Assembly (NCBI RefSeq): GCF_011682045.1
Contig: NZ_VVIW01000008.1
Span: 1 to 64,000 of the forward strand
Origin: Massilia aquatica
GTDB lineage: Bacteria > Pseudomonadota > Gammaproteobacteria > Burkholderiales > Burkholderiaceae_D
DNA length: 64,000 bases
Reading direction: 5' to 3'
Shown here: positions 16,260-25,879 of the stretch, in pieces
How positions within the stretch are numbered: position 1 is the first letter of the stretch
Layout: each line of letters opens with the position of its first letter
The notes under the pieces: generated by a model
Seen by the model: the letters and a program-made list of their open reading frames with translations, nothing else
Databases searched by the model: none
Told to the model about the DNA's origin: nothing
Made by a program: the position numbers and the translations under genes

Positions 16260-19200
16260 TGAAGTTTCTGTCCGATAACCTGGCTATCGCCACGCTGTTG
16301 CTGGTGACGCTGCTGGTGCTGATCCTGCTTGGTCTGATTATCAACGCGGCCTTGCGCGGGACGGCCCAGGGCGGCGCCGCCCCGGCCGACAGCAAGCTGC
16401 GCACGCTGGGCGCGGAGTCGCTGCGCCAGTCCTTTCGCAGCGCGGTTGAACTGATCGAATCGAACCTGGCCGCGCGCCACGAGCGTTACAAGCTGTCGTG
16501 GACCTTGCTGCTCAACGACAGCGCGCAACGCCCGTTGCCGCTGGCGCAGTCCGGCCTGCCCAGCGCGCTGAGCGCCGACAGTACCCTGAGCGCGGCCGCG
16601 CAAGGCATCGACTGGCATTTCTTCGACAGCGGCGTGATCGTCCAGCTGCAGACCGGGCACCTCGGTTCGCCCGATCCCGACAGCGCCTCGAGTAACGGGG
16701 TGTGGGACGATTTTCTGGGCCTGTGCCGCAACTACCGGCCGCAGCGCCCGTTCGACAGCATCGTGCTGGCGGTGCCGTGCGCGGCCCTGCTGCAAACCGA
16801 CCCGCAAGGCCAGCTCGACCTGATGGCGCGCGCCAAGGCGATTCACCGTCGCCTTTGGCTGGCGCAAAATCGCCTGGCGCTGCGCTTCCCGATCTATCTG
16901 GTGGTGTCCGAATGCGAAGCGCTGCCGGGCTTTGCCAACTTTGGCGGCGCGTTGCCCGAGGCGCTGCGCAGATCGATGCTGGGCTGGTCGTCGCCCTACG
17001 AACTGGTGGCGCCGTTTCGCACCCAGTGGGCCGACAGCGCCATGGACGACATCGTGCGGGCGGCAAGCGATCACTGCGCGGAACTGAGCGCACTGGAGCC
17101 GCCCGGCGCCGACAGCAGCGCTTACCTCATGCTGCCCGGAGAACTTGAACGCCTGCGCTGCGGCCTCAAGCTGTTCTGCGAAGAGCTGATGCGGCCCAGC
17201 GCCTATCATGAGCCGTTCCTGTTGCGTGGCATGTACCTGAGCGGCGACAGCAGCGACGCGGCCGCACTGCTTGCCGTCATGCCGGCAGCGCCCACCGGTG
17301 CGCTGGCCGCACTTTCGCTGGCCGCGCCAGGATCGGGCGAGCCCGCGGCAGCGGCCACGGCGGACGCGATGCCGGTCTTCATGCGCGATATTTTCGAGCG
17401 CAAGGTGTTTGCCGAAGCGGGGCTGGTGCAGTCCTGCTCGCAGCGCATGCGCCGCCCTGCCGCGAGCCGCGTGGCGTCCTGGGCGGTGCTGGCACTGCCG
17501 CTGCTGTGGGCCGCCGCACTGGTCGTCTCCACCGTACGCCTGCACCAACTGGGCGGCGACCTGGTGGGCTATCTGAACGCGCTCAATAGCGATACCCGGC
17601 GCAGCCTGCACACTGCGCGCACCGGCATGGACGATGCCCGGCGCAGCCAGAAGCGCGCCACCGACGCGCTGCTCACTATCGAGCAACTGGGGAGCGCGCG
17701 TTTCAATTCGGTCTTCATGCCCGGTTCATGGCCGCTCTTCGACGATCTGCACCAGCGCGTGGTTGGCCGGCTCGAGCAGGGCTTTGCCGACAACGCCTTT
17801 GACCCGTTGCGGCGCGCCGCGTTCAGCCGGCTGGGCCAATTGACGGGGGTGCCGATCGAGCCGGTCTCCGGCGCGCTGATCGGCGGCGCCGAATGCACGA
17901 TGCCCGCTGGCTGGAGCGAACAGGTGGCCGCGCAAAGCGGGAGCGCACTCAATGTCGACGACTTGCCGCAGTTCGGGGCCACCCTGGGGTATCTGGCGCG
18001 CCTGGACGAACTCGATCGCGTGATCGGCGCGATGCTGCGGCTCAAGCATGCCGATGCCGGGCCGGCGTCGGGCACCGATCTGGCGCTGGTGGTGCGGGTC
18101 CTGCTTGGCGCCGAGCTCAATGGCGCTCCGGCGCGGACCGCCGCGCTGTTTCGGGCCGTGGCACAGCGCGAGCCGTCGCTGGCGCTCGAACCGATGCAGG
18201 CGGCGGCGCGCTGTTCGCTGCGACGGGCCAGCACGGCGCTGTACCAGCGCCTGTTCGACGATAACGGCTTGCTGCGTTCGGAGCGCCTTGTGGCCGCCAG
18301 CAGCGCCGCGCTGTTCGCCGGCGCCCAGCCTGGCGCCGGGCTGGCTGGCCAGCTGCCGGCGTGGCACGCGCTACGCGACGCGCTCAACTTTCAGCAGAGT
18401 CAGCTCGCCGGGGGCAAGGGTGGCTGGATGATACAGAGCAGCGTCAACCTCGGCGCCGCGCACGAGATCATGATGGAGCGTATCGGCGCCAATTCCCTGC
18501 TGGGAAAATCCGCCGTGCAGGAAACGCGGCGGCGCGTGGCGGAGGGCTTTGGACGCTTTGTCGTGGCCAGGGATACCGCGCTGTCGGCGCCCAGTCCGAT
18601 CGACGGCACGGCCGACAACCTGGTGTGGTCTGGCGGCGCCTGGGCATTCTCGCCGCCGCGCCAGGCGTTGCAAGCGTCGGTGGCGGCGCTGCTGGCGCAA
18701 CCGTGGATGAGCGCCGGCGGGCCGGCGCAGCTGCCGACGCTGGCGCGCGGCGCCACCGTCAGCTGGAACAAGGCGCTGCTGGAGCAGGCGATCGGGCTTG
18801 CCGAGGCGCGCAAGCGCTTCCAGGCCGGTCCTTTCATGGCGCTGCCGGCCAGGCTCCAGCAACCGGCCGCCGCCCTGGCCGACCTGGCGCTGGCCGCGAA
18901 TGCGCAACGGCTGTTGATGCAGGCGCTCAGCGTGGCCCCGGTCGAGCTGCCCAGTGGCGCCAGCGATGCCGAACGCGCCAGCGTGCTGCGGGTGCGTGCC
19001 TGGCTGCTGGAAATCGGAGCAGGCGATGTCAGCGCGGAGCTGGACGCGGTGCTGGTGGCCGATGCGTTGTCGCGCCTTCAGCGTCTGGACGACATCGTCA
19101 GCGGGGCTGAGGTGTTCGTGCCGCGCGAGCGCACGTTCCAGACGTGGAACGGCGAAAAAGGTGTCCTGCTCGACGCCTTTGGCAATGGCGACGCCGCCGT

Positions 19201-20389
19201 GCTTGCCGCCTACGTCGCCCAGCAGCATGAGTTTGTCGATACAGCGGCCAGCCAGGCCGAAGGCGTGCTGGCGCAGCTGGCCGGTTTCGCCACCGGCAAC
19301 CCCATGGTGACACGCTGGCAAGCCATCGTGGCGGACTTGCGCCGCCATCGGCTCAAGAGTCCGGCCAGTTCGCTGATGGCGCTGGAGCAGTTCATTCTCA
19401 GCGGCAGTGCCGATATCGACCTGGGCAACTGCACCGACAAGCTCGGTTCACGCGGCGTGCAGCGGCGTGGCGCCGATGTCTTTGCCGAACGCTTGCTCAA
19501 TCTGCAGAACGGCGTGCTGGCGCGCTGCCGCGAGCTGGCGGCCGGCCGCTACCGGGAGGAGTGGGAGCGCTTTGCCGGGTTGTACAACCGCGACCTTGCG
19601 CGACGGGCACCGTTCGACGCGCGTCCGAACGGCGTGGCGCTGCCGGCCGACCGGGACGCGGTGGGGGCGGCGATGCAGCAGTTTGACCGGGCGCGTGCGG
19701 CCGCTGCGCTGGCCGAGCGCGAGCCAGGCATGGCAGGCGCGCGCGCCCCGGTGCGCGAGGCAGGCGAGCAGCTGCGCCACATGCGCGAGGTGCTGGCGCC
19801 GTTGTATCCGGTCGAACCGGGGCAGGCGGGCGGGCTGGACGTGACGGTGCAGTTTCGCCCCGCAGGCGTGCCCGATGCCGGGGCCAACCAGATCATCGAC
19901 TGGAGCCTGGCCATCGGGGCGGGTACGCTGCGCCTTGGCGAGCCTGCACGCGCACTGCGCTGGGAACCAGGCACGCCGGTAATGCTGTCGCTGCGCCTGG
20001 CGCGCGACGGCAGCGGACAACCCCGGGCCGAGCCGGGCCACGTCAATATGACGGTCACTGATCGCACCGTGAACTATCGCTTTGACGATCCATGGGCGCT
20101 GTTCAGTTTTATCGGCGCTTACCGCGAAAACGAGGTGGCCGAGGGCGATCGCCGCGGTCCGCTGCTGCGCTTTGAATTTCCCGTGCTGCACACTGGCCCG
20201 GGTGTGAACGTGGTGCCGCTGGCGGCGCGCACACGCGTGTTCCTGCGTCTGGGTGTGAGCGCGCCGGGCAAGCGTGCGCCGCTGGCCTGGCCCACGGTCT
20301 TCCTGGCGCATGTGCCAGCCTGGCAGGACGCGGCGCTGAGCAGCAGCGCCGCGCTGTTACCCAACCAACTTGAAGCGAATGCCAAATGA
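16256..20389 (+). CDS. tssM: T6SS inner-membrane core TssM (IcmF), lacking a Walker A motif
   Basis: TssM spans the inner membrane and periplasm and contacts TssJ. The 1377-residue protein has one N-terminal membrane helix (residues about 8-35, not the usual pair), an IcmF cytoplasmic domain, a further membrane helix near residues 405-425 (ASWAVLALPLLWAAALVV) and a large periplasmic part ending in the DUF1215/IcmF C-terminal beta domain. At the place of the usual Y-x-L-P-W-x-x-x-x-G-x-x-x-x-GKT loop it reads YKLSWTLLLNDSAQRPLPL, so the P-loop is absent and NTP hydrolysis is unlikely. It overlaps tssL and tssA by 4 bases. Confidence 0.93.
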   Translation: MMKFLSDNLAIATLLLVTLLVLILLGLIINAALRGTAQGGAAPADSKLRTLGAESLRQSFRSAVELIESNLAARHERYKLSWTLLLNDSAQRPLPLAQSGLPSALSADSTLSAAAQGIDWHFFDSGVIVQLQTGHLGSPDPDSASSNGVWDDFLGLCRNYRPQRPFDSIVLAVPCAALLQTDPQGQLDLMARAKAIHRRLWLAQNRLALRFPIYLVVSECEALPGFANFGGALPEALRRSMLGWSSPYELVAPFRTQWADSAMDDIVRAASDHCAELSALEPPGADSSAYLMLPGELERLRCGLKLFCEELMRPSAYHEPFLLRGMYLSGDSSDAAALLAVMPAAPTGALAALSLAAPGSGEPAAAATADAMPVFMRDIFERKVFAEAGLVQSCSQRMRRPAASRVASWAVLALPLLWAAALVVSTVRLHQLGGDLVGYLNALNSDTRRSLHTARTGMDDARRSQKRATDALLTIEQLGSARFNSVFMPGSWPLFDDLHQRVVGRLEQGFADNAFDPLRRAAFSRLGQLTGVPIEPVSGALIGGAECTMPAGWSEQVAAQSGSALNVDDLPQFGATLGYLARLDELDRVIGAMLRLKHADAGPASGTDLALVVRVLLGAELNGAPARTAALFRAVAQREPSLALEPMQAAARCSLRRASTALYQRLFDDNGLLRSERLVAASSAALFAGAQPGAGLAGQLPAWHALRDALNFQQSQLAGGKGGWMIQSSVNLGAAHEIMMERIGANSLLGKSAVQETRRRVAEGFGRFVVARDTALSAPSPIDGTADNLVWSGGAWAFSPPRQALQASVAALLAQPWMSAGGPAQLPTLARGATVSWNKALLEQAIGLAEARKRFQAGPFMALPARLQQPAAALADLALAANAQRLLMQALSVAPVELPSGASDAERASVLRVRAWLLEIGAGDVSAELDAVLVADALSRLQRLDDIVSGAEVFVPRERTFQTWNGEKGVLLDAFGNGDAAVLAAYVAQQHEFVDTAASQAEGVLAQLAGFATGNPMVTRWQAIVADLRRHRLKSPASSLMALEQFILSGSADIDLGNCTDKLGSRGVQRRGADVFAERLLNLQNGVLARCRELAAGRYREEWERFAGLYNRDLARRAPFDARPNGVALPADRDAVGAAMQQFDRARAAAALAEREPGMAGARAPVREAGEQLRHMREVLAPLYPVEPGQAGGLDVTVQFRPAGVPDAGANQIIDWSLAIGAGTLRLGEPARALRWEPGTPVMLSLRLARDGSGQPRAEPGHVNMTVTDRTVNYRFDDPWALFSFIGAYRENEVAEGDRRGPLLRFEFPVLHTGPGVNVVPLAARTRVFLRLGVSAPGKRAPLAWPTVFLAHVPAWQDAALSSSAALLPNQLEANAK

Positions 20390-21501
20390 ACGCGATACCT
20401 GATTTTCCCGTCGACGAGGTGGACCGGCAGCTTGTTGCTGACATTCTTGCGCCGCTGGCGCCCGATGCACCCTGCGGCGCGCAAGTACGCTTCGATCCCG
20501 TCTTTACCGAAATACGCCTGCTGCGCGACGAGGATGACCCCAGCCTGCCAATGAGGCAATGGGAGCGGCCGCTCAAGGTGGCCGACTGGGCGCAGATCGA
20601 TGCGTTGTGCACGCAGATGCTGTGCACGCGCTCCAAACACCTCCAGTTTGCCGCATGGCTGATTGAGTCATGGATGCGCCAGCGCGGCTTTGCCGGCCTG
20701 TGCCAGGGACTGGGAATGCTTGAGGCGCTGTTGCGCCGCTATTGGGACTCGATCCATCCGATGATCGACGAGGAGGGTGACTGCGAGCTGCGCCTGGCGC
20801 CGTTGGAGTGGCTCAATGAATCGCTCAGCGTCGACGTGCGCATCCACGCGGTGCTGCTGCCACTGGCCCAGTGCAAGCCGCCATGCCTGACGCTGGCGGA
20901 CTGGGAGCGCATGTCGGCGCAAGATCCGACCGGTCCAGACGAGAAAGCGCGTGGCGAGGCGCACGGCAACCCCGACTCCCAGCTCACGCGGGCCGCTGTC
21001 CTGGCCGGTGCCGCCCAGTCGCAGGCGCAGCTTTGCGCGACGCGCTCTGCCGTCGCGCAAAGCCGCGAAACGTTGTCCGCGATAAGCACCTTGCTCAATG
21101 AACGGCTGGGGGATGAGGCGCCCAATATGTCACGCCTGCTGTCGACGCTGGAAGCTGCCGAGCGCGTGCTGGTGCAATTGCATCCTGAACTGAAAGCGAC
21201 TGACATGGAAAACCAACCCGTACTTGAAACCGTGCTTCCCAACACTGGTGCGATGCCCGTGCCGGCGCACAGCGCCGCCGACGTGACCTTCTCCGGCTGG
21301 CGCAACCGCGCTGAAGCCTATGTGACGCTCGACGCGCTGGCACGCTATTTGATGGAGCTTGAACCACACAGTCCCGTTCCGTTTCTTATACGGCGCGCGC
21401 TACATTGGGGCAGCATGCCTTTGCCGGAACTGATCACCGAAATCATCAAGGAGGAGGGCGACCTGAACCGGCTGGTGGGGGTTCTTGGATTGAAGATGTA
21501 G
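20386..21501 (+). CDS. tssA: T6SS assembly protein TssA
   Basis: TssA primes baseplate and sheath assembly. The 371-residue protein has an ImpA N-terminal domain (residues about 20-135, with SLPMRQWERPLKVADW, CTRSKHLQFAAWLIESW and a YWDSIHPMIDEEGD-like stretch) and a C-terminal helical part ending EPHSPVPFLIRRALHWGSMPLPELITEI, the short C-terminal type. It overlaps tssM by 4 bases and is the last gene of the T6SS operon here. No clear intrinsic terminator follows in the 118 bases before the convergent regulator. Confidence 0.92.
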   Translation: MNAIPDFPVDEVDRQLVADILAPLAPDAPCGAQVRFDPVFTEIRLLRDEDDPSLPMRQWERPLKVADWAQIDALCTQMLCTRSKHLQFAAWLIESWMRQRGFAGLCQGLGMLEALLRRYWDSIHPMIDEEGDCELRLAPLEWLNESLSVDVRIHAVLLPLAQCKPPCLTLADWERMSAQDPTGPDEKARGEAHGNPDSQLTRAAVLAGAAQSQAQLCATRSAVAQSRETLSAISTLLNERLGDEAPNMSRLLSTLEAAERVLVQLHPELKATDMENQPVLETVLPNTGAMPVPAHSAADVTFSGWRNRAEAYVTLDALARYLMELEPHSPVPFLIRRALHWGSMPLPELITEIIKEEGDLNRLVGVLGLKM

Positions 21502-21619
21502 CGCGCAAAAGGTGGGACGCTGGAAGCCTGGTCCCCGCGGACAGCCATGCATAGCCATCGCTTTCGATGTTGTTAATGGCATGTTTGGCGCGCCGCTCCC
21601 CCTGTCGGCCGCTTGCCGG

Positions 21620-22474
21620 CTACAAGAATGCCAGCTTGGCCTGGCCCGCATGGCTTGCTGCGGCGTGCTCGCAGCCGTCGGCGTGGCGCCGGTCGTCCGT
21701 GAATTGGTAGGGCGGCAGGGCGCCGCTGGCGCGCCAGATGCCGGAAAGATGGGCTGAACTGGCCGGCAGGTCCGGCAGCAGCAGCGCGGTGGCGTGGCAC
21801 ACCACGTCATAGCATTCGCAGACATGCGCGTGCAAGCCGCTGCGGCTGAGGACGGTGACATGGCCGCGGCGCCAGCGGATGATGCCCCGTTCCTGCAGCC
21901 AGCGGGCGGCATCGGTCACGCCTTCGCGGCGCACCCCGATGATGCCGCCGATTTCCTCCTGCGTTGCGGCCAGCTCGTTCGATGATGAGCGGTCCAGCAT
22001 TTGCAGCAAATAGCGGCACAGGCGCTGCCTGGTGCTGTGGTGGCTGTTGCATGCCGCCAGCTGCGAAACCTGCATCAGGCGTGCCTGGGCGTAGCGCAGC
22101 AGCAGGCGCAGCAGGGGCCCCTTGTTGTAGAACTCCGCCATGAGTCGCGCCGCGCCGAGGCGGTAGGCGTAGCCGGCGCTCTGCACGACGGCGCGCCCGG
22201 CGGACCGGTCGCCGCCCATGAATAATGGGACGCCGAGCATGCCTTCATTGCCGACCCGGTTGATTTCGGAGGTGCCGCCGTTTTCCAGCAGATAGTCGAT
22301 CGAGATGGTTGCCGTGACCGGGAAATAGACGTAGTCCATTTTGCCGTCGACCTGGTACAGCACATCGCCGCGCTCGAGGGCGATCAGTTCCAGATAGGGC
22401 GACAGGCGGTGATACTCGGCGCGCTCGAGTTCCGCCAACAGGCGATTTTTGCTCGGACTGAGTATGGTAAGCAT
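21620..22474 (-). CDS. Crp/Fnr-family transcription regulator
   Basis: A 284-residue protein with a cyclic-nucleotide-binding-like jelly roll (residues about 10-125, VDGKMDYVYFPVTATISIDYLLENGGTSEINRVGNEGMLGVPLFMGG) and a Crp-type winged helix (AATQEEIGGIIGVRREGVTDAARWLQERGII). It lacks the Fnr iron-sulfur cysteines and the Crp cAMP residues, and belongs to the NEGMxG subgroup common in Burkholderiales. The start at 22474 is used because CAGGAAC precedes that ATG. The C terminus runs about 50 residues past the usual end (HVCECYDVV). It converges on tssA and lies downstream of oleate hydratase; its targets are unknown. Confidence 0.85.
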   Translation of the reverse strand: MLTILSPSKNRLLAELERAEYHRLSPYLELIALERGDVLYQVDGKMDYVYFPVTATISIDYLLENGGTSEINRVGNEGMLGVPLFMGGDRSAGRAVVQSAGYAYRLGAARLMAEFYNKGPLLRLLLRYAQARLMQVSQLAACNSHHSTRQRLCRYLLQMLDRSSSNELAATQEEIGGIIGVRREGVTDAARWLQERGIIRWRRGHVTVLSRSGLHAHVCECYDVVCHATALLLPDLPASSAHLSGIWRASGALPPYQFTDDRRHADGCEHAAASHAGQAKLAFL

Positions 22475-22645
22475 GGCAATGTTCCTGATATGTGGCGCAC
22501 GCGACCGTGCGCAGACCATCACCTTGTGCTTGTGCGCTCAATAAGTCCGTGCGCTGGCGCACATTCATTCTCGCGTCAACGCCCTGGACAGAGTCCCTTA
22601 CGCGCCGGTACCGGCGGGCGGAAACCGCCGCCGGCGCGCCGGGGT

Positions 22646-24412
22646 TCAGTCCGCAATCAGCTTGAACTCCTTGAGCAGATCGCTGATTTCGGTTCCCTCC
22701 AGCTTTTTCAGGAAATACTCGCGCACGAAGGCCGGCCCCGGAATGTCGAGCTGCTTGCCGTCGCGCAACGGTGTCACCGCCGCCAGCAAGGTGCGGATGT
22801 CATAGGTCGAATTGAACACTTCCGGCACCCCGCGCTCGACATCGAGCAGGGTGTAGACCGCCTCCATCGCCGTGCGCACCGAGTATTCGGTGGTAAAAAT
22901 GCAGTCGCGCTCGCGTGTCTGGGCAAACTGGCCGATGAAGGCGAAGTTGGCGGCGTCCGCCGGCACGATGGCGGGACGGTCGCCGGCCTGGCGCGGCATG
23001 AAGAAGGCGGTGATGTAGGGCATCATGACCGGCACCGTATTGGCGGCCGTAGCAGCGAGCTCGGCAATATCTTCGACCGGCACGCCCAGGTGGTACAGCC
23101 ATTCCTGAGTGATTTCTTCGCCGCTGCAATCTTGCATGGGCTTTTTGACGTAGTCGCCCGGCACGTCGACGAACAGCGCGTACAGCCAGCCGACCAGCTG
23201 GTGTTTCGGCTGCTGCTTGAAGTGCGGCTGGCGGCTCACGGTCCAGCTCATCAGCCAGGCCGAATCCTTGACCGTGACGATGCCGGCGGTGACGACCTTG
23301 CCGCTGAACGGATCGCGCTTGGCGATTTTCTCGATGTAGGGAGGAATGCGCGCATCGAGCGTGGTGATGGTGGCCGATTCCCACTTGGTCTGGGCGATGT
23401 GCGCGCCGAATACGTCGGGCCGGCCGAACGCTCCATCTTTTGCCGCGATGCGCCGCCACAGGTCCCAGGCCGGGGCCGGCCCTTCATTGAGCCTGGCTGG
23501 CGTATGGTGGTCGCCATTGTCGGAATTCTCGGTCAGGGAGCCGATGGTGACGAACAGCAGGTCGTCGGCGCCGAGGTCGACGCCGCCGGCCACGCCGTGC
23601 TCGCGCCAGTCGATCCTGGTTGCCTGCTTGCGCCCGGGCGCGATGTCGAACTGCACATCGGTGACCTCGACGCCGTAGCGGAACACGACACCGTGTTCGT
23701 GCAGCCATTTCACCAGCGGCAGCACCATCGATTCGTACTGGTTGTAGCGGTTGAATTTAAGCGAAGAGAAATCGGCAAGGCCGCCGATATGATGGATGAA
23801 GCGGTGCAGATACAGCTTCATTTCGAGGGCGGAATGCCACTCCTCGAACGCGAACATGGTGCGCCAGTACAGCCAGAAATTGCTTGACAGGAAATCCGCC
23901 CCGAACACCTCGTCGATGCGCTTGTTTTCCATGGATTCATGGCTGGCCAGGAACACCGAAAGCAGGTTCTTTTGTGCGCGCTCGTTCAAGGTCAGCAGCG
24001 CCTTGTCGGCCACATCGCCGCCGCAGTCCTGCGTGACCCGCTGCAGCGATACATTCGGATCGTCCCTGTCGAGGCGATAGAACTCGTCGAGGACGCTGGC
24101 GCCTTCGATCTCGAGCGAGGGAATCGAGCGGTACAGGTCCCACAGGCATTCGAAATGTTGTTCCATTTCCCGTCCGCCGCGGATGACGAAGCCCTTCTCG
24201 GGCACCTTCAGGCCATCGAGCGCGCCGCCGGCGATGTCTTGCTGTTCGAGGATGGTGATGCGTTGGCCGGCCACGCCCGCGTCGCGGATCAGGAAGGCGG
24301 CGCCGGCCAGGCTGGCCAGCCCGGAGCCGACGAACCACGCCGATTTGTTGTCGGCGCCCGCAGCCTTGCGCGGACGTACGAAGGCTTCATAATTTCCGCT
24401 GCTGTAATGCAT
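22646..24412 (-). CDS. ohyA: Oleate hydratase (FAD-dependent, MCRA family)
   Basis: This enzyme adds water to the cis-9 double bond of oleic acid to make 10-hydroxystearate (EC 4.2.1.53). The 588-residue protein has the N-terminal FAD fold GSGLASLAGAAFLIRD with ITILEQQDIAGGALDG, the conserved RGGREMEQHFECLWDLYRSIPS loop (residues about 80-100), and the long MCRA body (FLSSNFWLYWRTMFAFEEWHSALEMKLYLHRFIHHI). The start at 24412 gives MHYSSGNYEAFVRPRK, the usual N terminus, with AAGGGAAC upstream. It probably detoxifies unsaturated fatty acids at the membrane. An alcohol dehydrogenase lies divergently upstream. Confidence 0.95.
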   Translation of the reverse strand: MHYSSGNYEAFVRPRKAAGADNKSAWFVGSGLASLAGAAFLIRDAGVAGQRITILEQQDIAGGALDGLKVPEKGFVIRGGREMEQHFECLWDLYRSIPSLEIEGASVLDEFYRLDRDDPNVSLQRVTQDCGGDVADKALLTLNERAQKNLLSVFLASHESMENKRIDEVFGADFLSSNFWLYWRTMFAFEEWHSALEMKLYLHRFIHHIGGLADFSSLKFNRYNQYESMVLPLVKWLHEHGVVFRYGVEVTDVQFDIAPGRKQATRIDWREHGVAGGVDLGADDLLFVTIGSLTENSDNGDHHTPARLNEGPAPAWDLWRRIAAKDGAFGRPDVFGAHIAQTKWESATITTLDARIPPYIEKIAKRDPFSGKVVTAGIVTVKDSAWLMSWTVSRQPHFKQQPKHQLVGWLYALFVDVPGDYVKKPMQDCSGEEITQEWLYHLGVPVEDIAELAATAANTVPVMMPYITAFFMPRQAGDRPAIVPADAANFAFIGQFAQTRERDCIFTTEYSVRTAMEAVYTLLDVERGVPEVFNSTYDIRTLLAAVTPLRDGKQLDIPGPAFVREYFLKKLEGTEISDLLKEFKLIAD

Positions 24413-24781
24413 ATCTGTTCCCTTGTCGTGTTGTTTGCACTGCCGGCCAGGCGACGCTCGCCGGACCCGGCTGCGCTGATCGCGCCTGTGCACCACGCCT
24501 TTGATCGGACCAGGCGCGGCGGTTTCGCCAGAGCTTGCGCGTGGACAAACGGCCTGTCAGTGTGTTTGCGCGCTTTCGACCCGTGCTGGCCGGCCGCCCG
24601 GTATTTTCCCCGGAGAAAGTGGTCAAAGCGCGGCGCCACACACAGAAATCGTGCTCGCGGGTGCATTATCGACGCGTGCCCGCAGCTTGCCCGGCCATGT
24701 CGTCGAGCCGACTGGTCCCGGACCGTCTATGCATTTGCGTCAACGGAATTCATTCAAGACAATCTATCTCAGGAGTCATTC
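24413..24781. other. Divergent intergenic region between oleate hydratase and alcohol dehydrogenase
   Basis: No gene is seen. It must hold both promoters. The right end carries the adhP ribosome site (CAGGAGTCATTC) and a less GC-rich stretch near 24735-24775, which is the likely plus-strand promoter zone. No operator palindrome stands out. Confidence 0.5.
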
Positions 24782-25813
24782 ATGTCACAAACCATGCAGG
24801 CCGCTTTCGTCGAGCAATATGGACAAGCACTGGTGTTGAGGGAAGTGGCCATTCCCGTACCCGGGCCCGGCCAGATCCTGGTCAAGACCGAGGCGTGCGG
24901 CGTTTGCCACACCGACCTGCACGCCGCCAGCGGCGACTGGCCGATCAAGCCTGCGCTGCCGTTCATTCCGGGCCACGAGGGCATTGGCATCGTCACCGCA
25001 CTCGGTGCGGGCGTAACGGCAGTCAAACAAGGCGACCGGGTCGGCGTGCCCTGGCTCTACTCGGCATGCGGGCACTGCGAATACTGTCTTGCCGGCCATG
25101 AGCCGGTATGCGCCGAGGCCCAGTTTGGCGGCTTCAGCAAAAACGGCGGTTTCGCCGAGTACATCGTGGCCGATCCGAATTATGTGGCGCATATCCCGGC
25201 GGGCCTGGCCGCGCGCGACGCGGCCCCGCTCATCTGCGCCGGCATCACCTCCTACAAGGGCATCAAGGAAACGCAGGCCAGGCCAGGGCAGTGGATCGTC
25301 ATTTCCGGCATCGGCGGTTTGGGACACCTGGCGGTGCAGTATGCCAAGGCCATGGGTTTGCACGTCTGCGCGGTCGATATCGATGAAGGCAAGCTGGCGC
25401 ATGCCGCACTGCTGGGCGCCGACGCCGTGGTCGATGCGCGCAAAGCCGACGCCATCGACTTGGTGAAAAGCATCACCGGCGGCGGCGCGCACGGCGTGCT
25501 GATCACGGCGCCGTCGCTGGTGGCGTTCCGGCAGGGCGTGGGGATGACGCGCAAGTTCGGCACGTGCGTGTTGGTGGGCTTGCCTGCGGGGGAGTTTCCG
25601 ACGCCGCTGTTCGATGTGGTGGCCAACTGCATCACGATCCGCGGCTCGTTCGTCGGCAGCCGGCTCGACATGGCCGAGGCACTGGCCTTTGGCGTGGACG
25701 GCAAGGTCAAGGCCGATATCGAGTTGCAGCCATTATCGGCCATCAATGACGTGTTTGACCGCCTCAAGCGCGGCGACGTGCCGTCGCGTGTCGTGCTCGC
25801 GTTCGGCGCCTGA
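24782..25813 (+). CDS. adhP: Zinc-dependent alcohol dehydrogenase (AdhP type)
   Basis: A cytoplasmic NAD-dependent medium-chain alcohol dehydrogenase (EC 1.1.1.1) that interconverts primary alcohols and aldehydes. The 343-residue protein has the catalytic zinc ligands in CGVCHTDLHAASGDW and GHEGIGIV, the structural zinc site CGHCEYCLAGHEPVC (residues about 95-110), and the Rossmann motif GIGGLGHLAVQYAKAMG near residues 177-193. Length and ending (RVVLAFGA) match AdhP. AGGAG lies upstream of the start at 24782. It is convergent with the next gene. Confidence 0.93.
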   Translation: MSQTMQAAFVEQYGQALVLREVAIPVPGPGQILVKTEACGVCHTDLHAASGDWPIKPALPFIPGHEGIGIVTALGAGVTAVKQGDRVGVPWLYSACGHCEYCLAGHEPVCAEAQFGGFSKNGGFAEYIVADPNYVAHIPAGLAARDAAPLICAGITSYKGIKETQARPGQWIVISGIGGLGHLAVQYAKAMGLHVCAVDIDEGKLAHAALLGADAVVDARKADAIDLVKSITGGGAHGVLITAPSLVAFRQGVGMTRKFGTCVLVGLPAGEFPTPLFDVVANCITIRGSFVGSRLDMAEALAFGVDGKVKADIELQPLSAINDVFDRLKRGDVPSRVVLAFGA

Positions 25814-25879
25814 CGTCAACGGCGTCCGGGGCCGCAAGCGCGCCTGCGCGCCCCGGTCGAGTGCCTTGCCGGCCTGGCG

